Shown: positions 52,407-63,085 of the stretch, piece after piece
Layout: every line of letters begins with the position of its first letter
Numbering within the stretch: position 1 is the first letter of the stretch
Assembly: GCA_036937835.1 (NCBI GenBank)
Contig: CM072860.1
Location: 9,181,501-9,245,500, forward strand
Reading direction: 5' to 3'
Length of the DNA: 64,000 bases
From: Pampus argenteus
Lineage: Eukaryota; Chordata; Actinopteri; Scombriformes; Stromateidae
Made by a program: the position numbers and the translations under genes
The notes under the pieces: generated by a model
The model's input: only the letters and a program-made list of their open reading frames with translations
Told to the model about the DNA's origin: nothing
The model's database searches: none

Positions 52407-54960
52407 GATAACATTAAGAGAGACGGAGAATGAGAGGAAAGCATGATATTAAAAGTAAAAGGTTGTATATGGACTATTGTGTATGTACAGAACAATTAGA
52501 TACACACACACACATACACATACACAGGTCAGTCCATTCTCATTGATGTGTATTGTGATAGGAACGCCTGCATTCCTGTCAATGTACGCACACTTCCTAC
52601 GAGTCATTGTAACACGTACACTACAGAGTAGGGGCTGTGGGCGACTACACTGGGTGACTAGAGGCAAAAGTGTTACGATCTGTGTGTAAAATAATAGTTT
52701 TTGATCCCTTGGTGGAAAATGTTACAGCATCACAAGAGAGAAAAAATTAAAAATAAAGATACAATAAAGAAGAAAATGACACCGTAGTCAAAGTTTCAGA
52801 TTACCTGAAAACTTAAATGCTTACATCTTATTCATGTGTGATTTTTTTTCAGTTGCAGAATAGCTCCGGCTGATTTTAAAAAGAATAAACCTGATATTAA
52901 AAATATGTGTTGATGTGTCCTACCAGGTATGCGGCCTCTCTCATGAACTGTTTGGCAGGTTGCCTCCACACAGCGGGAACGGTGATCACCCATCTGATCT
53001 CATCTCCTTCTAGCACGGATGATGACTGGTCCTTCACCTCCTAAAATGTGATCCGTCAAACTCAGATTCAAGATACAAGCTCCCATTGAAGGGAAAGATC
53101 TTCAGGTGCCACTACTAACATTTTTAAGGGGAGTTTTTAAATATACCTTTAGAGCATGTTCCCGAAAGAAGTGCAGGGCATGAGCGAACACCTCAATGGC
53201 TCTGACCCTCCGGCCATTGACGGCCTCCAGCTCCGTCTCCATGGTGAGGTCCTGCAGCAAACACACACACACAACTGCTGTTGCAAACAGTAGTTGTCTT
53301 TCTGCTGCTTAAAGGAAAAGTCCTGTGTTTTTTGTGCCTATTGTAACTAATGGGTGATGCTATGTAACTTTGCACTCTGTTGTAGAGATTCCAATAAAAC
53401 AACATATATCTAAGCAAGCAGCAAGATGCTCCTAAAGCTTTCCAAATAAACATCAACTTTATTCTAATGATTTGAGTCTAATTAAAAATAAACACAGAAA
53501 TTAGCCCCTTGCTTCTGTTAAAGGGGTACTTTAACTCTCTCTCTCTTACACTGGTGCTGTGGATCTTCATCTTGAACTTATCAAAGTAGAGCCAGTGCCG
53601 GGCCTCCTCTGGGTCCAGGTCGTGGTAAAAGTCCCGGGCTGCGAAGCCAAAACTGTGGAACCGCAAATCAGGGCTCAGCAGCAGACACGTTGGGCTCTTC
53701 TGATTGGCCACACCGGGGTCGCCACCCTCCCAGCGCCTGTGTGGATTGGAAGAACAAACTGTCAAGGATAGAAAATAGTAGAATATATAGTAGAATATAA
53801 CCGAAAGAGAACACACGCTCTTACTTCATCATGTGTATGGCTTCTGCGTCCTGTGTGAAGCTGAAAGCATAGCCGCTGGAAGTGGTCCCAAAGTCTATCG
53901 CCACGACAACCGAGAACGGACAGGCCATCCTGGGTCTGACCTCCACCCTCTGACAGAGACAGACAGTGTCACAGCTGGTACTGATAACCACAACATGTCA
54001 CAGTGTTTTTCTTAAAGTAGATTATGTGTAAATGTCAAAATATATAATATTCTAATTTTTATTTTATTTGTATTTTTTTTGTACTTGTTTTGAATCCACT
54101 CTTCACTTTAAGCTGCGGCTGTAAGTGTTATTACAAGCCACTAATAACACTGTGAAGTAGATGTGGGTTTACAAGGCATGTTTAGGAGCTCTATATAAAG
54201 AAAAGTACGTTGAAAGAGGAAAGGGTGTGTATGAATGTCTGTGGTGTGTGTGTGTGTGTGTGTGTGTGTCCATATTACCGGCGATGGTGAGGGTGTGAGC
54301 GGCGTGATGCTGCAGTCATTTCTAGATGTGGCAGGCGAGGACGGGACTGATAAATTATCATCTAGGAATTAAAGGAAAAGAAGGGAAGAGAAATTAAACT
54401 GGAATGTAATGCACTCAGTGGTGGCTGACTATTAAAATCTCATTATAAACTCATTATAAATGTCTTTCGGAAAAGTGTCACACAAACCCCAGAAGAGGCC
54501 AGTAAAAACAAAATAAAATCCCGTCTGTTTGAAGCGATATGAAGGCATCTCTTATCAGAAGGAAAGAGGCAGTATTTACTGTTATCTAACTACCGATATT
54601 TAACATACATGCATACAAACGCAGAGAACACCTTATTTTTCACCGTTGAGATAAGCACTGTGTAAGGGGTGTAAACACACTTGACTTGGAGCTTCCTAGA
54701 TGTGAGATATAAATGTTTGTAATGCTAAAAAGGACAGGAATGACCGGAATGTCATTGAAATCTGACGTGAGTAATATTCCCGAGTGGGAGGTGGACACGG
54801 AAAAGGTCAGCGTGTTTGTGCTTTAAAAGATAAGGGGAGAGAAATGAGTCACTTTTGACTAGGTTGCCATAGTAATTAAACAAGTGTTTATAGTCCACTG
54901 TAAGTGTGTCTCACCCGGTATCTGCAGGCTGTTGGTGTCTGGCTGCACCACGTCAGCCAT
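45154..54960 (-). CDS. hspa12b: HSPA12B, atypical HSP70-family protein, 695 aa
   Basis: HSPA12A/B have a diverged HSP70-type ATPase fold and lack a normal substrate-binding domain; HSPA12B is linked to endothelial cells and angiogenesis in vertebrates. Coding exons in transcript order: 54915-54960, 54279-54361, 53825-53949, 53550-53736, 53147-53251, 52924-53040, 50842-51019, 48027-48113, 47054-47158, 46697-46955, 46474-46577, 45735-45925, 45154-45654. All junctions are GT-AG and the frame ends in TGA. ATPase motifs: phosphate 1 AIDFGTTSSGYAF (about 60-72), phosphate 2 VADCGGGTVDL (315-325), adenosine LVGGFAES (482-489). KREWEGG-like KRWEGGDPGVANQ, FDSSFRQAREQLRRSRHS and the end DFLSN match HSPA12B rather than 12A. 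The N-terminal 45 residues are Ser/Pro-rich. Human HSPA12B is 686 residues from memory. A run of 12 glycines (645-656) is inserted near the C-terminus. ATG context is strong (A at -3, G at +4); the exon extends 18 untranslated bases upstream to a CAG acceptor. Confidence 0.96.
45274..45310. repeat. coding (CTC)n / (GAG)n trinucleotide tract in hspa12b
   Basis: About 12 CTC units on the plus strand, read as GGA (Gly) codons on the minus strand within the last hspa12b exon, residues 645-656. Confidence 0.95.
47976..48017. repeat. (CA)n microsatellite beside an hspa12b exon
   Basis: About 21 CA units ending 9 bases from the donor boundary of the exon at 48027-48113. Confidence 0.95.
49876..49912. 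repeat. (GT)n microsatellite
   Basis: A GT run in the hspa12b intron between the exons at 48027 and 50842. Further GT tracts lie at about 49.43, 49.52 and 49.64 kb in the same intron. Confidence 0.9.
50547..50592. repeat. (CA)n microsatellite
   Basis: About 23 perfect CA units in the same hspa12b intron. Confidence 0.95.
52067..52105. repeat. (GT)n microsatellite
   Basis: A GT run with one CTG interruption, hspa12b intron. Confidence 0.95.
52368..52402. repeat. (GT)n microsatellite
   Basis: A perfect GT run, hspa12b intron. Confidence 0.95.
54244..54269. repeat. (GT)n microsatellite beside hspa12b exon 2
   Basis: A GT run 9 bases from the donor boundary of the exon 54279-54361. Confidence 0.95.
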
Positions 54961-55934
54961 CTTTACAGGAGCCAGGGTCTGGAGAGACCGAGACGTATAG
55001 AACAATTAGTAAAGAAAAACACTGCGTCATGGTTTATGGATTATGAGTCTGATGTCGGGATGAATTGTTGTACTTCAATATAGCCCACAATAGAAACGTA
55101 TTGATTTAGGTACAGTAGAATAAGTCATCTAAATAATCATATAAAATCCTTTTGACATTTTTTCAACTCACTAACTCACTTATATTTACTCATCCATCAT
55201 GTTCATTTGAAGATTTTGATTTAATTTTTTTTTTGGACACCTGATGTATGTAAGTCACTCTCTGTTTATCACTGTTTTGGTCTCCACTAGCTCCTCAGGG
55301 AAATATCTGGCTTTTAGGCTGCTGCATGACAATTAAAAAAATAAATGGCAATGCCGATCATCTTTATATAAGTACTGTAAAACGGAGAAAATTGATCCCA
55401 CAATCACTCCCTGGTGCACTCCTTCATTATTCCTGACATAAGTGACACAATCATTTACTACACAGTCATCAGTAAACTTAAATTGAATGAAACATTGCCG
55501 TTATATTCATTACTGACAGGGGTTAGCGCAGTGTAATGATGTGAAAATAAAAAATAGGATTTTAAAACACTGGCAGGCCAGGGAGGGGAAGTGAATGAGA
55601 CACACCTCGACCATCTTTCACAGCAACTGTCACGGTGCACTTGAACTTTAAGCCCCGAGCTAATACAGCAGCTCAGAGGTCAAACTGGGGAGCGTTCAGG
55701 TGTTATTTTATGGATCCAAATGTTTGCCAGATACCATCTAAATATGTGAATATTGTCTGGGTTAAACAACTAAGGCAAACAACAAAAGCAGCATGATAAG
55801 TGTTGTTGGATTACACACACACTTGCATTCAGTGCGTTGATTTATATAATCCTTTTTGGTGAGTTGTCTCTGTTAACTGTGTCCTCCTAGTTTACTGTGT
55901 CTTTGTGTGTACGCGTGTCTTGTTTTACATTGGC

Positions 55935-55935
<1 letters not shown>

Positions 55936-55981
<46 letters not shown>

Positions 55982-55983
55982 CG
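55936..55983. repeat. (GT)n followed by (GC)n
   Basis: About 18 GT units ending in GCGCGCGC, an alternating purine-pyrimidine stretch able to form Z-DNA, in the 5' UTR intron region of hspa12b. Confidence 0.95.
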
Positions 55984-56431
55984 TATTTGTATTGTATTAA
56001 ATTACAGGACTGGGAATCACTGGATCAGTCTGCGATCTGAGCCGAGAGCAAACTCAACAGATGAGTGCCATCAAACAAAGCTGTGTTTGTTTAAATCTGT
56101 TTCTGTGACTCTCTCTCTGTGTGTGTGTGTGTTTGTGTGTGTGAGTGAATGTGTGTGAAGAAAAGCCCCATAACTTAGTTTGGCATCCTTTCTTCACATA
56201 CATAAATGCAACATCTGTGTGTATTTACTCAAACATATGCCTGAAACATTTGAATATAATGTGTGCTTGTGTGTGTGTGTGCTTGCGTGTGTGTGTGTGT
56301 GTGTGTCATTGGCTCTCTTTTGTCCTTGCTGTTTGATGATAAAACCAGAGAAAAACTCTTCATGTCTCCTCTGCACATATTTCCTTCTGTGATTCTCTCC
56401 CTGACATATGCAGCGGACAATTGCCCGCTTT

Positions 56432-56464
<33 letters not shown>

Positions 56465-56820
56465 AGACACACTACTGAGGTCTCTAGCACGGCGAACAGC
56501 ATAACAAGCAACTGTAACTCCCTTGAGATGCTGCATTACGGGCAGATTATGCAACACACGCCACTTTTCTGCGCAATTAACAATAGACATCTCTTACGTT
56601 CACTGTTATGGGGGAAACTTTAGTTGCAGATTTACTGTTAAGAAAGACTTTCTCAATGCTTATTATCATGTAGCTTTGCTTCAGTGCAACATATAACCAA
56701 TACAAACGGGGGGAAATCAAAAGGCTGCAGACAGTACTATATTGCATTCATTTTTGCACTCACTAGTCTAAAAATCAACTTGTTGCCTTTAGTGCATTCA
56801 TCATCAACATTTCAACTCAC

Positions 56821-57240
56821 CTCTTTTGAGTGCTGCTGCAACCCTATGCTCTTGTTCCTTTTTTTGCTTCTCCTGGCTGGAGCTCAAAAATGTTCCCAAA
56901 CTTTGGAAAACAGCGGTCTGAAGTTTGGAATCTGCCTCCAGGGAGGGAGAGTTAGAGGAGAAGGAAGAGGGGGAAACTCTGAACAGATTCGAGGGGATGC
57001 TTTTCTTCCCAGCTGACTTGTAGGCAGATTTCCTCAAATTTAAATCCCCTGATCAGTGAGAGGTGATGGATGGAGAAATGATGGAAGAGGGCTATGTTGC
57101 TCCTCCTCTTCTTTTTCTTCTTTTTCTTCTTCTTCTGTGAAAGTCCCAATTTTTCCTAATGAATTTCTAAATTTGGATTTGAAGTTCTTTCCCTCTTGTT
57201 GCTTCCTGCAGCCGAGCTCACTGTCTCTCTGCTCTGCACT
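56821..57240 (-). promoter_or_regulatory. probable non-coding first exon and promoter of hspa12b
   Basis: On the minus strand CTCAAAAGAG is followed by GTGAGTTG, a strong donor, at 56820. Upstream to about 57240 the sequence is less AT-rich and lacks an ATG in frame with the main hspa12b start; joining to the acceptor at 54978 gives a stop in the open frame, so it would be 5' UTR. The start site is a guess. A guanine-rich run lies just beyond, at 57285-57306. Confidence 0.4.
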
Positions 57241-57685
57241 GGAAAGTCAGCGAGTAACAGGAGTGGGAGGGGTGTGACAGCGCATAGGGGGGGTGGGGGG
57301 GGGGGTGTTGGAGGATTTACCTCACTGGGATATTGTTGTGTGTGTAGGTGTGTGTGTGTGTGAGAGAGTTGGAAACTGTGGGTGGAGTATTCCTGAGCAG
57401 ACGGTGTATCCCAGTTAAGTCATCTTGCCCTTTCTACCCTCCCACTCCTCCATATCTATTCTTCCTCTGTGTCTTCCTCTCTGCTTCCCTTTTCATCTTG
57501 TCCTCTGTTCATTTATCTTTCTTTTATCTTTTCTTTGCTGTTGCTTTTTAAAACTTTTTTTTTTTAATTTCTTGTCTTTATCTCCATACCTCTTCTTTGT
57601 TTAAAGAAAAAAACCCAACATTTTCTTTAATATGTCAGCTATCTAACGGGACACACGGAGGGGAGGAAAAGTGGTGCTGACTCAC

Positions 57686-57849
57686 CCCGAATGTTTCGTT
57701 CCAGTTTAATATTGGAACCGTAGCTAAATGGATTTGCTGCATTCTTACTCGACCCCCATATCTGTAAGTGCTTTCTTATGCCATGTGTAGAATTGTGTTT
57801 GTGGGGGTCCGAATCCACGCTGCAGGGATCTGATTTCTCCCCACTAGAG
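57686..57849 (-). CDS. doubtful unidentified exon
   Basis: The minus strand has an acceptor (TTCAATCACAG) before CTCTAGTGG, one open frame through 164 bases, and a strong donor (GTGAGTCAGC). The frame reads, in part, SSGEKSDPCSVDSD and IWGSSKNAANPFSYGSN. I do not recognise it. It could be an upstream exon of a minus-strand gene or an alternative hspa12b transcript. Open frames of this size occur by chance in the window, so the splice signals are the main support. Confidence 0.22.
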
Positions 57850-59262
57850 CTGTGATTGAAAGCATACATTAACCCCCAGTGCTTACACACACGTACACAC
57901 ACACACACACACACACGTACACACACATGCTAAGACTGAGCCCCACTCCCAATGGGCAGAGGAAGTCAGACCTCTTGAGTATGTAAAAGAAAGGCCTGTG
58001 GTATACACGCACGCACGCACACACACACGCACATACACACACTCTAATTCAATTTTGAAATCTGACAGGACAAGGAGACTGAGTGTGCGGGTCTATGTGT
58101 GTGTGTGTGTGTGTGTGTCTGGAAGCTATTACCTGGCATGTCTCCCCTTGCTGCCCAAAAACCAAGAGGCCCCATATGGATCCTGCCATCACCCCTCTCC
58201 TTCTCTGTTGTTTCTTTCTCCCTCTTCTCTTCTCTTCTCGCCTCTTTTATTGTTCTCCTCATCTTCTACCCTCTTCTATAGGCCATTTTTCTTGCATCTC
58301 TCTCTTTGTTTAACCCATTTTATCCCTTCCCCGTATTCATATCCATCATTTGATATTATTTAGCAATCAGCTATGACCATATAACATATAACGTCAATTA
58401 TAACATCAAGACGGCTGCAGTCCCGCTCCTCCATCATTTCAGAGGCACACATTTATAAAAGAGCTCTCTCCTCGGACGTCCAGACGCAGGAAGCGGAGCG
58501 CAGGAAGTGATGGAGTCAGGTGACAGGAAAGAACCCCTGTGTGCCATTCCTCTCATGAATTCCACATTATCTCTGGAAGTCCTCGAGCAACGGAAACGCA
58601 CCCACCCTTACATACACAGAAGCTGGTCCTCTAAATAGCCCAGGATCTCAACCGCAGCCTGGAGAACCTGTTACTTTCCCTCCAGATAGCATCAAATGCC
58701 AAACTGCTGATGTGAAACGGCCACATAATGACAATTGTGGGAATTTAGTTTTGTAAATACCCAGTTTTGTCTCAACCATCTCAAGCATACATTAATGTTA
58801 GTGAGTGTTAAAGAAATAGTGTGACATTTTGGAAAAGATGAGAAGATATCTCTCCCTATCTGTAAATATGACGTCCTACAATGGCTATTCATCTTCTTAC
58901 ACACTTTGTATTTTGAACAAATAAACGAGTGAGAAATAAGTGAGGTGGTCGTCTTTGCCTTTATACTTATTCCTTTTCTTCTCATTTAATGGTTGAGTGT
59001 TTCATTGTAAACTACTTCTACCCATCAATATGAGTGGATCGGATGGGCTGCCATATGCCCATATGATATTCTGTAAATTGACATGATGTCCGAGATTGTG
59101 CTCAAAGACTCAATTACAAGATAAGGGAGTATGTGGACTTTTGGATGTTTTGGATGATCAGTACAATCACGTTCTATTTGGAGAAATGTTTAAAATGTCT
59201 TTAATCAAGGTGTATAAAAGACACGATTAAACAAAATATAAACGTGTGTAGAAATATCTGCA

Positions 59263-59307
59263 TATACTGTAACGTATACTGTAACGTATACTGTAACGTA
59301 TACTGCG
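59263..59307. repeat. 12-bp tandem repeat, about 3.7 copies
   Basis: The unit TATACTGTAACG is repeated three times exactly and followed by a partial TATACTGCG. A small minisatellite in the intergenic region. Confidence 0.95.
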
Positions 59308-60167
59308 TAACTCCTTGTTTTCTTAAAGCTTTCTGCTGAAACAAATGTGTAGCGGGAATATGTTTCCACAAAGTATTAAACATACTGTCGGCCTGTTGCT
59401 TATTACAGGCTGAGTGTTAACAGCACCTCAGCGGTGTGTGTTCACCGGACCTCGGCCTATTAGCACTTCATGTGTGCAGGAATATTGAGCCTGTGCTGAA
59501 AAATAATGAAGGCAATATTGTACCTTTGAGTGTGTATGTGTTGCTCCACTTCCTGTCCGTGTGCACGAGAGGGTGTGTTGTGTATGTTCCACAGTGCACA
59601 TATTTATGTGAATGTGTCTGTGTGTGAGTAGCATTGGACAAACTCACCAGTGCAGCCTGGGGTGGGGACGCAGGGCCACAGGAAAGGCTGGGTTAGAAGA
59701 TACACATACATATACACACACACATATTAAACATGACTGCCCTCTGACAAAAGGTCTGGGCCATTGTGTAATAAAAAGAGAGGGAGAGAGAGAGAGGAAC
59801 AGGAAGGGAATTTAGGATTTATGATTCAATAGCAAAGAGAAAAAAGGAGAAACTTATAGCAGAGGAGGGCTGAAGGGGAGACAGGAGAGGGAGGGGGGAG
59901 ATTATGTAATAGCACTGGGGAGAAAAAAAAAGGGGGGGTTAGGGTTAAATGTACCTCCTTTTGTCTGTAACTGGGTAGCTAGAGTGAGAATAGTTGTGTG
60001 CATACATGAGGACAATATATGAGTGGCTGTGTGCGGTCTGCAAAAACAGAATGTTTCTTTCATTTGTCTGTCGCGAAGTGAGCAGAAACCTCAGTTAGTC
60101 TTGAGACATATTCGTCTAATTTTAGCCTTGGGTTGCATACAGCCTGTGTTTTCATCTGTGCATGTAA

Positions 60168-60168
<1 letters not shown>

Positions 60169-60200
<32 letters not shown>
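60169..60200. repeat. (CA)n microsatellite
   Basis: About 15 perfect CA units, intergenic. Confidence 0.95.
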
Positions 60201-60202
<2 letters not shown>

Positions 60203-61443
60203 AAAAAAAACAATCCATTCCTATGACCCACTATGAGCTTTCCAAGGAGCGGTATCATAGGCCAGTGTGGATACATTAGCAGCTGCAGATACACACATGT
60301 AGATCTGGTCTTTGAAACATCTGGCGTTCTTGAACGCTGATTTAACGCCCTCATCTCCCTCTTAACACGACCGTACATCTTCCATTGATAGTTTACGATG
60401 ACGTGAAGCTGTATTGTGTCTCAGAGCTTCCCACAGTTTCCCTAACTGTTTTACTGACAGCAGCGTGTCAGTTAATGCATGAATGTAGGAGTTGCACTAC
60501 CACTTACTCAACTGGTATACATATTTTCAGACTGCAATATTTACATCCCTAACCCCACCACTTAGATTAAGATCTTACATTTACAATACATTCATAATGA
60601 GTACACACACGTTCACACTGTGTGTAAGTGGACACTGCCCAACGTCCACAGCGTGTGCTACAGTCTCCCTCCGCTGTGATTTTAGGGTAATGCACCCTCA
60701 CATTTTCACAAGAAGTACATCAGATATTAAACATGCAAATGTAAACTTACCATTTGATATTACTTGCAGTTTACAGCACAGGATGCACCATAACAAGATT
60801 TCTTTATAACATGTTATCTTCATAAAACATATGCAAGTATTAATATACTGACATGTGCTTGACATGTATCTAAAAAAAAAAAGAGGTGGAAGTGGAATAT
60901 TTAATATCTGTTTGGTGCATGCTCTGCCAATATAAATCATCACCAACATACGGTTCGTATCATCATAAGTTCCTCACATCAAAGTTTCAGATATTTACCT
61001 ATTTTACATGTTGATGGTCGATTTCCTAATCAAAACAAATATATGGTATCTACACGTTGTTTCCCCTTTTTTTTTTTTTTCCAACATGAGCCACACCTTA
61101 ATGTTGTAATGTCATGTCATGGTTGTAATGTGATGTAATGGTAATAAATGATTGGCACAACCTGGGGAGGGTCGTTTCCTCGCCCTTGAGAAACATGTGC
61201 ACGCCACTGCTGTGACACTCACATATGAAATTCTTGCATCTACTTTTATTCTCGTTTTGTTCACTCGGGTTTATAATTTCTAACAGTCTTAACAAAAAAA
61301 AACAAAAATAGGGAGAGCTTGTCTGTTCAATACGGGTCCAACTTAGTTAATACAGCCGCCTTGTTAAATATTAACTGCTCATATTGTTTACAAAAAGGGG
61401 GACAGCGAGAAAAAATGGGTAATATATTGTTTACTTACGTGAA

Positions 61444-61570
61444 TGGGGCGGCAAAGGCGGGGCGTGTGATGATTTCAACCAATGGCATCGCTAGAAAGCG
61501 TTGACTGACGTTCCCTCCAACCAATGGGGGGGAGTGTACAGCTGGACAAACGCGACCACGACACAACGCT
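61444..61570 (+). promoter_or_regulatory. compact GC-box / CCAAT promoter
   Basis: Two GC boxes (GGGGCGG at 61445-61451 and GGCGGGGCG at 61456-61464), two CCAAT boxes (61479-61483 and 61521-61525) and a CRE-like TGACGT (61506-61511) lie within 85 bases, with CpG enrichment against AT-rich flanks. This is the classic arrangement of a vertebrate TATA-less promoter. CCAAT boxes on the plus strand and the exon downstream suggest rightward transcription. Confidence 0.6.
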
Positions 61571-61599
61571 TTTTTCCCTCTCAACATTAAAGGCAGTAA

Positions 61600-61802
61600 A
61601 ACAGTGGGTTTTCTTCGTTTTCAGCCAACGCCAGCAAACCTATAAAGGGAGATAAGTGTTTGTTTAGTGCATTGGAGGTTATATGTTATTTCTTCACTGT
61701 GTGGTGCCTTGACGTCCGAGACCGGAAAAGACGGTTTCCCCTCCGCCAGCTGGTCCGCAGATTCTCTGAGTCTTCCCCCCCATTTGTATCTGAAGTTGTG
61801 TG
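61600..61802 (+). other. probable first exon of an unidentified plus-strand gene
   Basis: Downstream of the promoter the sequence has CpGs (GACGTCCGAGACCGG), no convincing conserved coding frame, and ends in TTGTGTG followed by GTGAGTCTG, a near-consensus donor at 61803. It is best read as a 5' UTR exon, though an ATG at 61667 opens a frame of unknown relevance. The start is approximate. The remaining exons must lie beyond the right edge, as none is visible to 64000. Confidence 0.45.
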
Positions 61803-61809
61803 GTGAGTC

Positions 61810-61814
61810 TGTTG

Positions 61815-61846
<32 letters not shown>

Positions 61847-61854
61847 GGTGGTGG
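61810..61854. repeat. (GTT)n(GGT)n compound trinucleotide repeat
   Basis: About seven GTT units then about eight GGT units, starting 7 bases after the proposed donor at 61803. Confidence 0.95.
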
Positions 61855-62182
61855 AGGAGTAAAAGGACGAGCAAAAGGACGAGCTACGTTAGCTGTTTGC
61901 TACACACCGACAGAAAGAAACAAAGAAATGTTATCAGCAGCAAGAAAAGCAATGTATGCACTTCTCTGTAAGAGCACATTTCTGTTCACAGTAGGACAGT
62001 ATTTGTCTTAAACCCCTTAAATATCAATCTGAAAAGATGATTAAAAAGGTGAAAATGTGGTGAAGCAACTCGAGAGTCTTCCTGTGTGTTTAGAAATAGT
62101 TGACTACTACGTGAGAGCACTATCAAGTTCATGAAAATATGCAGTCTTCTGTTGGATGGGTTTTTACTTTAATCAGTAATGT

Positions 62183-62735
62183 GTGGTGGAGGAGGAAGTA
62201 TTCAGATCCTTTATTTAAGTAAAAGTATAAAAACAGCAGTGTAAAATACTCCTTTTATAAGCTTTATAAGTCCTGCGTGGGAAAATCTTTATCTAAGTAA
62301 AAGCATTTGCAGCAAAATGTATTTAAAGTACAGCAGTAACAGTAGTGTTTTGGTCCCTGTGAATGATATTATATTATTATATATGACATCATTAGATTAT
62401 TAATACTGAAGCATCAGTGTCAGAGCAGCGTGTTACTGTTGGAGCTGCTGGAGGTGGAGCTAGTTTCAACTACTTTTATATACAGTTAGATAGTTTAGTC
62501 TAGTGGTTCCCAACCTAGGGGTCAGGCCCCTCCAAAGGGTCACAAGATAAATCTGAGGGGTCGTGACATGATTAATGAGAGAAAGAAAACAAAACAAAGT
62601 TATGATAAACAAACCTGTTTCCAGTTTTTGGACTTTTTCTCTAATCTTTGTTTTTTTTTTTGGTGAAATATTGGATTGTTTGAACATTTATTTAAGTTTA
62701 GAGGTAAAAATCACTATTTGGTGCCTTCAGGTACC
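62183..62735 (+). repeat. composite teleost repeat, family B with hAT-like end
   Basis: It starts GTGGTGGAGGAGGAAGTATTCAGATCC and contains TTTAAGTAAAAGTATAAAAA, CTGCTGGAGGTGGAGCTAG, then AGTGGTTCCCAACCTAGGGGTC and GAGGGGTCGTGACATGATTAA. These words match, from memory, a widespread percomorph repeat. The GTGGTTCCCAACC stretch looks like a terminal repeat of hAT-type elements. No transposase remains. Confidence 0.6.
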
Positions 62736-62789
62736 CATGCTGACTGTCAATATTACTGTTACTTGTAGTGCTGAAACAATTCAATCAGT

Positions 62790-62900
62790 TAGTTCAGTGA
62801 TTCCCAATGGGGGCCTCTGACCCTTTTTAAGTAAAGCTAGGTCTATTTGGGCCCATTTGCACGTTGGGGGGGTTTCTGACTCCCACTTTGGAAATGAGTG
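62790..62900 (+). repeat. possible second hAT-like end fragment
   Basis: TTCAGTGATTCCCAATGGGGGCC resembles the AGTGGTTCCCAACC motif at about 62505. It may be a second, truncated insertion or an end of the same composite. Weakly supported. Confidence 0.3.
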
Positions 62901-62934
62901 TGTTAGCAGCAGGACTGAAAAGGCATCAGCAACA

Positions 62935-63085
62935 ATTTTAATGTGCGATTTATCATTTGTGCCTTTTATCAAGTCAAAAATGCCAAACATTCACTGGCTC
63001 AAACTTTATTATTTATTATTAAAGTGAATGTTTTGGGGGTTTTGAACTGTTGGTTCGACAGTTGGTTTAAAAACTTTGTTCGTCA
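62935..63085 (+). repeat. old interspersed repeat, family A, fragment 3
   Basis: AAAAATGCCAAACATTCACTGG and TTTTGGGGGTTTTGAACTGTTGG match the middle part of family A in the same order and orientation as copy 2. An AT-rich insertion or decay separates the two words. Confidence 0.5.

Larger units (their letters stand above)
57250..61440. other. intergenic region between hspa12b and the 61.5 kb promoter
   Basis: No firmly supported gene. Contents: a G-rich run (57285-57306), pyrimidine-rich tracts at 57.4-57.6 and 58.2-58.3 kb, AC/GT microsatellites near 57.9, 58.1 and 60.18 kb, a 12-bp tandem repeat at 59.26 kb, and one possible minus-strand exon at 57686-57849. Confidence 0.5.

Noticed and set aside
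56804..57037. Minus-strand open frame as an N-terminal extension of HSPA12B
   Set aside because: When spliced to the acceptor at 54978 the frame meets a TGA, and the downstream ATG at 54960 has a strong context.
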